A DNA stretch of 64,000 nt from JBLXBZ01 sp048265185 (GCA_048265185.1 JBLXBZ010000005.1:1-64000); one strand, 5' to 3'; shown: positions 1 through 7,384, counted from the first letter of the stretch. The notes: a model not told the origin generated them from the sequence alone. A program made the numbers and translations.

Positions 1-6
1 TTTCAT
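1..6 (-). CDS. Possible start of a gene leaving the window
   Basis: Read on the minus strand, the first bases give a GGAGACAGGC stretch followed at once by ATG AAA, which is a reasonable Shine-Dalgarno and start codon. Only two codons lie inside the window, so no product can be named. The rest of the stretch up to 305 carries no convincing gene. Confidence 0.25.
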
Positions 7-305
7 TGCCTGTCTCCTTCGTTGAGGAACAGGCTAACCCAAAATCGGGAACATCTCAGGGGAGCACGTCACTTTTCACATGACTATCAGAAACGTTCTT
101 CAAATCCCTCACGGCCGAGCTAATCTGGCGGAGCCGCTGGGAAGCCAGAGGCCAAGCCGAGGGGCGATATTCCAATATATCACTGGATTCTATAATCCAC
201 GACGGCGGCATTCGTCGTTAGGTGGCAAAAGCCCCTAATGAGTTGAGAGATCGGAACAAAAACGTGGCAAGATCAAACAACTCGTCATCGTCAATATGCC
301 GATTT

Positions 306-1496
306 TTACTTTTGGTTGAAGCCGGGCGCCTTGTGCGAAAGCGTTTCGGATGCTCGCGTGGCGCGGGCTTCCCTAAAGATAATATCCCGGATGATTTCGT
401 TGGGTCCGGCCGCCATGGAGCCCGCCACAGCGTCACGATGCAGCCGCGCCGCGGTCGCCCCTTCTATATAGGCGTTCGCGCCGCCAAAGCGCAGCGCGTC
501 AAGAGCGGCCGCCAGTTCCAGTTCGCTCGCCTGAAGCTTAAGTGCGCTCGCCGCCGCCGTCTCCAGTTGGCCTACGCCTTGGCGCCGCCAAACCGCTTCG
601 GCATAAGCCTCCAAGAGATACAATTGTGCGAGATGGTTGGCGAGTGGATGGCTGACGGCTTGATGATCGCCGAGGTTCCGTCCAGAAGCGCCTAACGTAT
701 TCGCCGCGTCGAAACCCAATTCTACCGCTTTGCGAGCTCCGCCCAAAGCTAGCGTGCCGGCCACAAGGCGCTCGAAATTGAGCGCTGGGATTAGCTGCGT
801 GACGCCCATGTTTGGCCGGCCAATCAGATTTACGCGTTCGACCAAGCAGTCATGAAACGTGATCGTGCTGACGTCGGCGCTACGCCAGCCAAGCATTGGT
901 TCAGGCGTGCATTCGACGCAACGGGGCGTATTCTCGATCACAAGGAAACTTGACGTCCCCAGATCATTTGTGCTTGGCGCGGGATTTGTCTTAACGAGCG
1001 TGATGAAGATATCGGCATGGCGGCCATTCGTGATAAAGCGTTTCTGACCGTTCACGCGCAGCGTGGTTGCGCACGCTCCTTCCGCCGTGCACGAGATGCG
1101 ACGAAGGTCCGAACCGCCGTCAACTTCAGTGATCGCAAGTGCGGCGACGCATTGACCAGATTGGATCTGAGAGAGGAAACGCTTCTTGAGTTCGGGCGAG
1201 CCATATTTCGCGATGTAGTATGGAGCCATGAAGCCATTCACACCGATGGATGCGCGAATGCCCGCGAAACCAAGATACCCTAACTCTTCGAGCGCGAGGG
1301 CGCTCCGCCAGCTCTCAAGGCCAGTGTCCGGCAGACGCAACAGGCCGATTGAGGCGAGCTGCGTCCAAGCGCTTCTGGGGATATGGCCCTGATCTTCCCA
1401 TACCTGAGCTTCAGGAAGGATGATCTGGGCGAAGGCGCTGCGCAAGCAGGCGCGATACGTCTCTGGTGTGGCGGTTAGCAGAATATCGCGTTGCAC
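306..1496 (-). CDS. Acyl-CoA-dehydrogenase-like flavoprotein of the halogenase cluster
   Basis: A 396-residue protein of normal acyl-CoA dehydrogenase length, with the helical N-terminal domain, the FAD-binding middle segment (ITEVDGGSD near residue 120, FITNG near 155) and the C-terminal helical domain. The usual C-terminal catalytic Glu motif (YEGT) reads AAGP here, so that base is missing; a Glu in an FERL motif sits where isovaleryl-CoA dehydrogenase carries its base. It starts with GTG directly after the TGA of the adenylation gene, so the two are translationally coupled. In kutzneride biosynthesis the ACAD-like KtzA closes a cyclopropane on a gamma-chlorinated isoleucyl carrier protein, and the neighbours here argue for the same kind of job on a carrier-bound substrate. 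Alternative: alpha,beta-dehydrogenation of the aminoacyl thioester, as in pyrrole formation from prolyl carrier protein. Family sure, reaction inferred. Confidence 0.85.
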   Translation of the reverse strand: MQRDILLTATPETYRACLRSAFAQIILPEAQVWEDQGHIPRSAWTQLASIGLLRLPDTGLESWRSALALEELGYLGFAGIRASIGVNGFMAPYYIAKYGSPELKKRFLSQIQSGQCVAALAITEVDGGSDLRRISCTAEGACATTLRVNGQKRFITNGRHADIFITLVKTNPAPSTNDLGTSSFLVIENTPRCVECTPEPMLGWRSADVSTITFHDCLVERVNLIGRPNMGVTQLIPALNFERLVAGTLALGGARKAVELGFDAANTLGASGRNLGDHQAVSHPLANHLAQLYLLEAYAEAVWRRQGVGQLETAAASALKLQASELELAAALDALRFGGANAYIEGATAARLHRDAVAGSMAAGPNEIIRDIIFREARATRASETLSHKAPGFNQK

Positions 1497-3530
1497 TCAG
1501 GCGTCCTTGATTTGGGCGATGACATAATCATCCAGAATGGAGGTGATCTCGCCGGGGATGTTAAACACCGCGTTTGGGGCGCCCGCAGCGGCCCAAACGC
1601 CTTTGCGTTGGGAAAGCGACTCGTCGACGACAACGCGTGTTTTCGTTGCGTGGCCCACCGGTGGAACGCCCCCAACTGCAAAGCCGATATTTTCCTTCAC
1701 GTATTTCGCGCTTGCCTGCTTCACGTCTCCTCCGACCAACCGAGCAAGCTTGTGGGTGTCCACCTTGTCAGAACCGCCAACCAGCACGACAAGAGGAGAC
1801 GCTTTTTCGCCACAGCGAAATATAAGCGTCTTGACGATCTGGGAGGTTTGGCAATTCAGCGCGCGGGCGGCATCCTCGGCGGTGCGTGTTGATCCCGGCA
1901 GCTCGATGACTGTCACGTTGGCGCCTTTTACATTGAGGACATTCTGGATCTTGCGCGCGCTTTTCTTGAGCGGCGCGCCCGGATCGTTCATGCCGGCCAA
2001 GAGTTTCGCGCGATCAATCTTATTCGTTTGCGTCAAGGGAAACTCCCCGTCATGGATGACGATCTTCGGCGTCATATAGGCGGGCAATTGAAGCTCAAGC
2101 GCGGCGGTTAGCGCGCCGGGATCTGGAGCGCCCTCTTTGGGGATCACAAAGGCGATCAGCTGCTTTTCGCCCGCAGGCGTCGTATTCACGGCGACAAAGC
2201 TCTGGCGAACCTGAGAAACCGCGTTCAGGTGATACGCGATTTCTCCTGGTTCGATGCGATGGCCATTGATCTTGAGTTGGTCATCGGCCCGACCTTCGAA
2301 AAGGATTTCGTTGCGATCAGACAATCGTCCGAGATCGCCCGTGTCATAAGCGAACGCCTTCTCACCATTGATCATGATCCGTTTGAAATAGCGCGCAGTT
2401 TTCTCAGGCGCATTCAAATATCCCGGTGAGACGCCAGGGCCGGTAATGTGAATCGCGCCGATTTCTCCTACGCCGCAGGCGCGCGTTCCATCCAGGATGT
2501 AGATCCCGGTTTTCTGGATTGGCGAGCCGAGCGGTATCTCTCCTCTGTCGGGGACGGCGTCGATGGGGTGAAAACTGGCGAAGGTCGTGCATTCTGTTGG
2601 TCCGTAGACGTTCACTACGCGCCCCTCGCCATAGCGCTTCACCGCCGCCGATATATGCCGGGCGCTGTGCGCTTCACCGCCGGTGAGGATCGTGCCAACC
2701 TTGTCAAGCGTCTGCGGGGCGACGTCAATAATGGTGTTGAATAACGCCGTGGTCAGGAAAAGGGCGTTGACTCGCCCCGCTTCCAATGCCTTTCGCAAGT
2801 TAGAGAGCGTAATTCTGCTATGGGGGTAAATCACGCAAGTTCCACCGTTCACCAGCGGCGCCCAGATTTCAAAGGTCGCGGCGTCGAAGGTGATCGGCGA
2901 CAAGTGCAGGGTCACAAGCGGGCTCTTTTCAGGCAGGAAGACCATGTCGCGGACAAGGCGCATCACGCCCTGATGCAAGATGGGGACGGCTTTCGGCTTT
3001 CCCGTCGAGCCCGAGGTGAAATTCACGTAAATTACGTCATTTGATCTGATCGTCACATCGGGCGCGCGCCGCGCCGCGTCCAAGCTCGCCATTTCGATTA
3101 GCTGAACGTCATGCGGTAGCGTTTTGGCGCCATCGCTTAGCATAACGTTCGCGCCGGTCTCTTCAGCCAAAAGCGCAATACGAGGCGCCGGCCAGTCAGC
3201 GCCAAGGGGGACATAGATCGCCGCGCATTTCACCACGCCAAGCAAGGCGGCGACGAGCTCCATCGAGCGCGGGACATCCACCAGAACAGCGTTCCCCGCC
3301 CGCACTCCAGCTTGATAAAGCGCGCCTGCAATCGCGCCCGCGCGCGCATCCAGCTGCGCATAGGTCATCCAGTCTTTCCCGTTCCGTAGCGCCACACGGT
3401 CCGGAGTCTGGCGCGCCTGCGCCTCAAAGGCGGTCTTCACATCTTCCATGCCCGACGCATGGGCGACAAAGCCTCGGTTCAATTTTTCGTATAAGCGCTG
3501 GATTTCCGGAGTAAACTCAATGGAGTACAT
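1497..3530 (-). CDS. NRPS adenylation domain fused to a YbaK/ProX aminoacyl-tRNA deacylase domain
   Basis: A 677-residue protein; I chose the ATG at 3530 because an AAGGGGG ribosome site lies just before it and the family N-terminus begins there. Residues about 30-520 are an amino-acid adenylation domain with the P-loop FTSGSTGKPK (171-180), NVYGPTE, the TGD motif and the A10 lysine (TQTNKIDR). Aligning by eye to GrsA gives the pocket code D-A-F-F-L-G-V-T-F-K, which resembles published isoleucine/valine codes. Residues about 525-677 are a complete YbaK/EbsC domain: TAEDAARAL, the catalytic-type Lys in QIVKTL (about 567), GGVPPVGH (620-627) and VDESL. It should load a branched-chain amino acid onto the separate carrier protein; the deacylase part may edit wrongly charged tRNA or carrier protein, or release product. 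There is no carrier or condensation domain in this protein. Confidence 0.9.
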   Translation of the reverse strand: MYSIEFTPEIQRLYEKLNRGFVAHASGMEDVKTAFEAQARQTPDRVALRNGKDWMTYAQLDARAGAIAGALYQAGVRAGNAVLVDVPRSMELVAALLGVVKCAAIYVPLGADWPAPRIALLAEETGANVMLSDGAKTLPHDVQLIEMASLDAARRAPDVTIRSNDVIYVNFTSGSTGKPKAVPILHQGVMRLVRDMVFLPEKSPLVTLHLSPITFDAATFEIWAPLVNGGTCVIYPHSRITLSNLRKALEAGRVNALFLTTALFNTIIDVAPQTLDKVGTILTGGEAHSARHISAAVKRYGEGRVVNVYGPTECTTFASFHPIDAVPDRGEIPLGSPIQKTGIYILDGTRACGVGEIGAIHITGPGVSPGYLNAPEKTARYFKRIMINGEKAFAYDTGDLGRLSDRNEILFEGRADDQLKINGHRIEPGEIAYHLNAVSQVRQSFVAVNTTPAGEKQLIAFVIPKEGAPDPGALTAALELQLPAYMTPKIVIHDGEFPLTQTNKIDRAKLLAGMNDPGAPLKKSARKIQNVLNVKGANVTVIELPGSTRTAEDAARALNCQTSQIVKTLIFRCGEKASPLVVLVGGSDKVDTHKLARLVGGDVKQASAKYVKENIGFAVGGVPPVGHATKTRVVVDESLSQRKGVWAAAGAPNAVFNIPGEITSILDDYVIAQIKDA

Positions 3531-3666
3531 GAATCCCCCTTGGCCTTGGCGCTTCTCGAACTGTTTGGGGGTTGCGAATTGGCCGTTTATTGATGTTGAA
3601 ATGCGGGCCTGCGATTTCTGAAAGAACGAAGCCGGATGCGTTATGGCCCGATAACAGGCGAGGCAC

Positions 3667-4059
3667 GGGGAAATTTTGAGAGTGACGGGGACTGCGGTGG
3701 GCCGAAACGACAACCATTGGCGTGGCGAAAAGCTTCTCGTTTTCAAATTCTTGGGTCACCTGAAAGGCGAAACGGCCACCAAAGCGGTGAAAGAGGTGTC
3801 TGAGGAGCTCGTGCGGAGCTTCAAGCCAGTGCGTCAGCTCGGCGCGCCGCCGGTCCACAGGCGCGTTCCAATCTCGTGAGGGCGCTTCGCTCAGACGATG
3901 GCCGCGCCCGGAAACGAAGACAGCCATGATGTTCACCTTATCAGTGAAACCTTCCGCCCAGCTTTCATAAATACCCACGCCGCCTCTTGCGTAAGGCAAG
4001 CAGGTCAGCGTTCGCGCGTGGTTCGGCGGCGGGGGCGAGGCTTCGGTTGCCGGGATCAT
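3667..4059 (-). pseudogene. Decayed type II thioesterase (GrsT-like) fragment
   Basis: The first 131 codons read like the N-terminal half of a type II thioesterase: TLTCLPYARGGVGIYESW, then VSGRGHRLSE, then a region matching the nucleophile elbow. The elbow, normally GHSFGG, reads FHRFGG: the catalytic Ser is Arg92 (AGC changed to CGC would explain it) and a few extra residues precede it. After the VVVSAHRSP block the similarity stops, so the half of the protein holding the catalytic Asp and His is absent; the frame runs on without meaning into the next gene. It lies 5 bp after the carrier protein gene, the place expected for the editing or release thioesterase of the cluster. It cannot work as a hydrolase. 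Confidence 0.75.
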
Positions 4060-4064
4060 GCGCT

Positions 4065-4319
4065 TTATCGCGGTTTTCTTAAATTAGCGCGGATCGTTTC
4101 AGCAATCATCGACAGTCTTGGCCGCTCAAATAGGTCCGTTGGAGACAGCGCGCACTCCCCGTAAGACGCGTCCACCTTCGCGATGAGCTTGATCGCGGTC
4201 AGGGACGAGCCGCCAATTTCGAAGAAATGAGGATCGGCCTGCGCAAGGGGTAAGCCCAATTCGGCAAAGGCTTCGCGTAGCCAGATTTCGATATCGTTCA
4301 CTTGGTCATACTTGGACAT
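4065..4319 (-). CDS. Free-standing acyl/peptidyl carrier protein
   Basis: An 84-residue carrier protein with the motif FFEIGGSSL; Ser39 is the expected phosphopantetheine attachment site. An AGAGGAG ribosome site sits 8 bases before the ATG. It lies 22 bp downstream of the halogenase and just upstream of the thioesterase remnant, in the same transcriptional unit. A stand-alone carrier next to a SyrB2-type halogenase is the usual arrangement (CmaD, KtzC), because these halogenases act only on carrier-bound amino acids. The divergent phosphopantetheinyl transferase is the likely activator, and the adenylation domain at 1497-3530 the likely loader. Confidence 0.92.
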   Translation of the reverse strand: MSKYDQVNDIEIWLREAFAELGLPLAQADPHFFEIGGSSLTAIKLIAKVDASYGECALSPTDLFERPRLSMIAETIRANLRKPR

Positions 4320-4341
4320 CTGAATACTCCTCTTGAATAGT

Positions 4342-5295
4342 TTAGTTGGTTAGGAATGGTTTGCCCGTAACGGTTTTTGTGTGGAAATGGTTTTGGCCAA
4401 AATGATCTGTCCCGGAGGTTTGCACGCAGCCGAACTTTTCCAGCGAGGCTTCGGCGCCGAATTCCTGCAGTCGATCTGAGTAAGGGTAGACGTTGACCGA
4501 GTTTGGCAGGTAACGGGCCGCATAGCCGAGCCGCATATCCGGGGTCTTACCCAGATGTGGGTGCGATGCGTGCATCAGCGTCGACCAGAAGATCACGAAC
4601 TGACCCTGCTTCATCGCAATGGATTTTGCGTTGGCTTCATCTGGCTTGAAGTTTGGGTCAATTTGCAGCTGCCTGTAGTCGTAGCCAAAAAAACCGCGCT
4701 TCACTCCCCCTTTGTCGACTTTGTTGATCATCTCGGCGTTGTATTCCATCGGCTTGGATTCGTCGTAATTCATGCTTTTGTGAGATCCGGGAATGAATTG
4801 TAGACATCCCATTTCGATGGATGCGTCGGTGAAGGCGGTCCAGACGGTGATCGTCCCACCGAACTCGGCGTCTTCGGGCCACACAATCTGTGGATGTTTG
4901 GAGCCGGCGACGTTCGAGAAATTGTCGGCTTGGTGCCAGTCCGTACCTTCGTCGCCCGGATATTTGGGAAAAAACTCGGAACGCCAGCACAAGGTGTCCG
5001 GTCCTAGAATTGACGCAACGCGCCCCACGATCTCCGGGCGGGTGATGTGATCAGCCAGAAAATCGATGTCGAGGTGACGGTCATAGCTGGTTAGGTTTGT
5101 GCCGCCCGAGAGCGCTTTGGCTTGATCATAAATCGCGTTTCGAGTGTCGAGAAGTTGAGGCCTCAGCTTTTGCAAATGTCGCGCCATGTCCTGAGCCTCA
5201 TAGAGGTTGAACGGCCCGATGTAGCCATTCTCGCTAAAGCGTTCCAGCTCATCTTCGCTGAGGGCGAATTGGGAGGCGGCGTTGGTATTCACCAT
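4342..5295 (-). CDS. Non-heme Fe(II)/2-oxoglutarate aliphatic halogenase, SyrB2/CmaB/KtzD type
   Basis: A 317-residue PhyH-superfamily protein, about the length of SyrB2 (310). I start it at the ATG at 5295, which has an AGAGGACAG ribosome site and gives the SyrB2-like N-terminus (FALSEDELERFSENGYIGPF). The iron-binding segment reads DWHQADNF: His121 is kept but the position of the usual carboxylate ligand is Ala123. In SyrB2 this His-X-Ala leaves a site for chloride and marks a halogenase rather than a hydroxylase. The second ligand is His242 (LMHAS), and Arg261 sits where the 2-oxoglutarate arginine is expected. Much of the protein (LCWRSEFFPKYPGDEGTDW, TVWTAFTDA, RRQLQID-like region) matches my memory of SyrB2 closely. 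First gene of the operon; expected to chlorinate an unactivated methyl group of a carrier-bound amino acid. Confidence 0.93.
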   Translation of the reverse strand: MVNTNAASQFALSEDELERFSENGYIGPFNLYEAQDMARHLQKLRPQLLDTRNAIYDQAKALSGGTNLTSYDRHLDIDFLADHITRPEIVGRVASILGPDTLCWRSEFFPKYPGDEGTDWHQADNFSNVAGSKHPQIVWPEDAEFGGTITVWTAFTDASIEMGCLQFIPGSHKSMNYDESKPMEYNAEMINKVDKGGVKRGFFGYDYRQLQIDPNFKPDEANAKSIAMKQGQFVIFWSTLMHASHPHLGKTPDMRLGYAARYLPNSVNVYPYSDRLQEFGAEASLEKFGCVQTSGTDHFGQNHFHTKTVTGKPFLTN

Positions 5296-5355
5296 TAATC
5301 TGTCCTCTGCATTCGAAGGTTGACACAAATGACAGATATTGAATCCTTTAAAAAT

Positions 5356-5369
5356 AATTGGATACAATT
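5356..5369. promoter_or_regulatory. Candidate GntR operator AATTG-GATA-CAATT
   Basis: An inverted repeat with 5-bp arms around GATA, about 60 bp upstream of the halogenase start, in the divergent region shared with the phosphopantetheinyl transferase. It differs by one base from the TTGTATACAA palindrome in front of the malonate GntR gene in this window, and FCD-type GntR proteins bind this kind of site. The GntR gene at 6379 is the natural candidate binder. Confidence 0.45.
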
Positions 5370-5377
5370 ATCTGGTA

Positions 5378-5398
5378 ATGGACACGATCTTTGTCCAT
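5378..5398. promoter_or_regulatory. Inverted repeat ATGGACA-N7-TGTCCAT in the divergent promoter region
   Basis: Perfect 7-bp arms with a 7-base spacer, between the halogenase and transferase genes. A TATAAT-like hexamer lies at 5434-5439, so this repeat is well placed to be a second regulatory site for the divergent promoters. No known binding protein can be assigned from sequence. Confidence 0.4.
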
Positions 5399-5442
5399 AG
5401 ATAGATAGTCAATTAAAATTTTGGCATAATGGGTATAATGAA

Positions 5443-6198
5443 TTGAGCGAAACAACGCGGATTTCAGCCCTTCGAACCTGCGAGATGATGCAGTATTCGA
5501 TTGAAAATTTTATGCTTTTGAGCGCTGACGAACGCAGTCGCGCTGCGCGATTCCGGCAGCGGAAAGATCGCGACGATTTCGTTGCGGCCCATCTTCTGGC
5601 CAGGAGAATTGTTGCGGCGTTGTTGGGCTGCAGGTCATCGGATATCATGATCATACAGAGCTGCCCTATCTGTCACGGCCCGCATGGCCCCCCTCATGTG
5701 GAGGGCGTAGAAGGGGTTTTTGTGAGCTGGGCGCATAGCTCTGGGTTAGTGGCGGCAATCGCCGCATTTGCCCCTTGCGCAATCGATTTGGAAGCTGCCT
5801 CCGCCATTTGCGCGCCGTCGCCGGAGCCGGGAGATTTGGCTCGGCTTGCGTCGAGACAAGAAAAACAACACCTGAAGCGACTGGCGGAAGCCGGTGCGAG
5901 AGACGCCTATTCCAGTGCGTTTCGACAAATCTGGACTTTTAAGGAATGCCTCATCAAACTCGGTCGCCTTGATTTGGGGTGCCTGAGCGATCTCACGGCC
6001 CCGAGCGCCCCGGTTCACGACTTGAGCGTGAATGGTAAGGACGGGATGGTCCTTGGCGTCGATCGACTATTCTACTTCCGTATGGCGGGTGGGATTGGTT
6101 GCGCCGTCCTGAATGAGCCGACACGCGCTGAGTTCCTAACCTTCCCGGATCTAATGACGCCGACTACAAGAGCCGAGACGACGACAGGGTTTTTATGA
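5443..6198 (+). CDS. Sfp-type 4'-phosphopantetheinyl transferase
   Basis: A 251-residue protein with the Sfp-family order of motifs: RFRQRKDRDDFVAAH (about 36-50), CPICHGPHGPP (74-84), VSWAHSSGLVAA, the metal-binding CAIDLE (112-117) and WTFKECLIKLG (about 164-174). It should transfer phosphopantetheine from CoA to the carrier protein of the divergent operon. The start is uncertain: TTG at 5443 has no clear ribosome site, and tandem ATGs at 5485/5488 are alternatives, although the longer version fits the family N-terminus better. A dedicated transferase next to the cluster suggests a self-contained, movable pathway. Confidence 0.88.
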   Translation: MSETTRISALRTCEMMQYSIENFMLLSADERSRAARFRQRKDRDDFVAAHLLARRIVAALLGCRSSDIMIIQSCPICHGPHGPPHVEGVEGVFVSWAHSSGLVAAIAAFAPCAIDLEAASAICAPSPEPGDLARLASRQEKQHLKRLAEAGARDAYSSAFRQIWTFKECLIKLGRLDLGCLSDLTAPSAPVHDLSVNGKDGMVLGVDRLFYFRMAGGIGCAVLNEPTRAEFLTFPDLMTPTTRAETTTGFL

Positions 6199-6378
6199 GG
6201 TCGGTTTGAGTTGGCGTAACCATTCAAACCGGGCAAAAGATGTAAAAATTCGGCGGGTCCTGTGCAAAGAGCCTTATCCCGGAGGCATGTAGTTTCTGAT
6301 ATCTGCGATAGTCTTCTTGCGTCCTTGGCTTTGTTGCATCATGGTGCAGTTTTCCGCACAGCACAGGTGAACTAAATC

Positions 6379-7062
6379 TTGGCAAGATCAGCCGATCAGA
6401 AAGCGCTTCTCTTCAACGCGATAGCTAATTCTATTATCGCAGGCGAGCTTCTTCCTGAGGCCCCGCTGCGGCAAGAAGAGATCGCCGAAAAATACAATGT
6501 TAGCAGAATGCCTGTTCGCGAGGTCTTCAAAGATCTCGAAACCGTCGGTTTATTGCAAATCATTCCAAATAGCGGCGCGTTCGTTGCGCCTCTAAATTTG
6601 GAAGAATTTCGCGAGAATTACGAGATGCGCGCCGCCGCGGAATGTTTGGCGATCCAGAAAGCTATCCCCGAACTAAATAATCGCCAACTTGATGAAGCTC
6701 GCAAATTGGCTGAACAAATGCTCACCTGCGCCAGCCATGAATATAGCAATTTGAACAATCGGCTCCACCAACGGCTCTACACTCCATGTCAAATGCCGCG
6801 CCTTCTTGCCCATATTCACAGTCTGAATATCATCGCAGAACGTTATATTCGTTTGACGATAGATTCCTATGACTATTCCGAGCAATCAAACTGTGAGCAT
6901 TTTATGCTGTTGGACGCCTGTGAACGTCGCGACCGAGAAACTGCGGTGAATATACTTTCAGCCCATATCATCAAAGCGGGAGCATACTTGGAGGAGAATT
7001 TTTTCAATAATAACGTCGATCAGACATTAAGTTTAGACACGGAATTTATAGTCAGAAAGTGA
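6379..7062 (+). CDS. GntR-family (FCD) transcriptional regulator of the halogenase cluster
   Basis: A 227-residue regulator starting with TTG, preceded by an AGGTGA ribosome site. The N-terminal winged helix (ADQKALLFNAIANSII, LRQEEIAEKYNVSRMPVREVFKDLE) is typical GntR, and residues about 75-210 form the all-helical FCD ligand domain. FCD members usually bind small organic acids. Its GC content is visibly lower than that of the genes to its right. Being next to the transferase and close to the candidate sites at 5356-5398, it probably controls the halogenase operon; this is inferred from position only. Confidence 0.85.
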   Translation: MARSADQKALLFNAIANSIIAGELLPEAPLRQEEIAEKYNVSRMPVREVFKDLETVGLLQIIPNSGAFVAPLNLEEFRENYEMRAAAECLAIQKAIPELNNRQLDEARKLAEQMLTCASHEYSNLNNRLHQRLYTPCQMPRLLAHIHSLNIIAERYIRLTIDSYDYSEQSNCEHFMLLDACERRDRETAVNILSAHIIKAGAYLEENFFNNNVDQTLSLDTEFIVRK

Positions 7063-7274
7063 TGCTCCGGGTTAGTGTGGCGCAGAGGAGAGGAGCTGTT
7101 GTCCCCCTCCCTCGATCAACCTCAATGGGGAGAGGTCCGTCACGCTTTAACGCCGTCTTTTGGTCAGCGGGTTAGCGCCGAAGCAGGTGGAGACCGATTA
7201 TTTGGGCTCGGTTCACGGCGCTGCGCTGGAACATGGATATTGCCTGCCAGAAGCGGGGGCTGACAGGCAACTTA

Positions 7275-7352
7275 TGCCGTGAACGCGATATTGAGTATCG
7301 TTTCAACAAGTCAAAGCCTTCGTGGACAAATGGACAGACGAGCGAATGGGTC
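7275..7352 (+). pseudogene. Remnant of an IS481-like transposase
   Basis: One frame reads CRERDIEYRFNKSKPSWTNGQ and, after a one-base shift, ERMG. This matches the C-terminal integrase-core motif of IS481-type transposases (roughly CxEHGIEHRLTKPxHPWTNGQxERMN). Nothing else of the gene is recognisable in the 320 bases between the GntR gene and the metal ATPase, so this is a degraded scar marking one edge of the halogenase cluster. Confidence 0.45.
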
Positions 7353-7384
7353 TAAATGTTTCAGACCCTGGAGGCTCGTCAGGT

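Noticed and set aside
306..4319. Prolyl-carrier dehydrogenase pathway giving a pyrrole (PltE/F/L-like)
   Set aside because: Adenylation domain, carrier and ACAD alone would fit it, but the pocket code is not proline-like and a carrier-dependent halogenase is present; kept only as an alternative.
4342..5295. Plain phytanoyl-CoA dioxygenase-like hydroxylase
   Set aside because: The superfamily is right, but the Ala in DWHQAD and the close SyrB2 resemblance make halogenase the better call.
6327..6341. GGCTTTGTTGCATCA as an insertion-sequence terminal repeat
   Set aside because: Resembles IS903-type ends only partly, and no partner repeat or transposase lies nearby.
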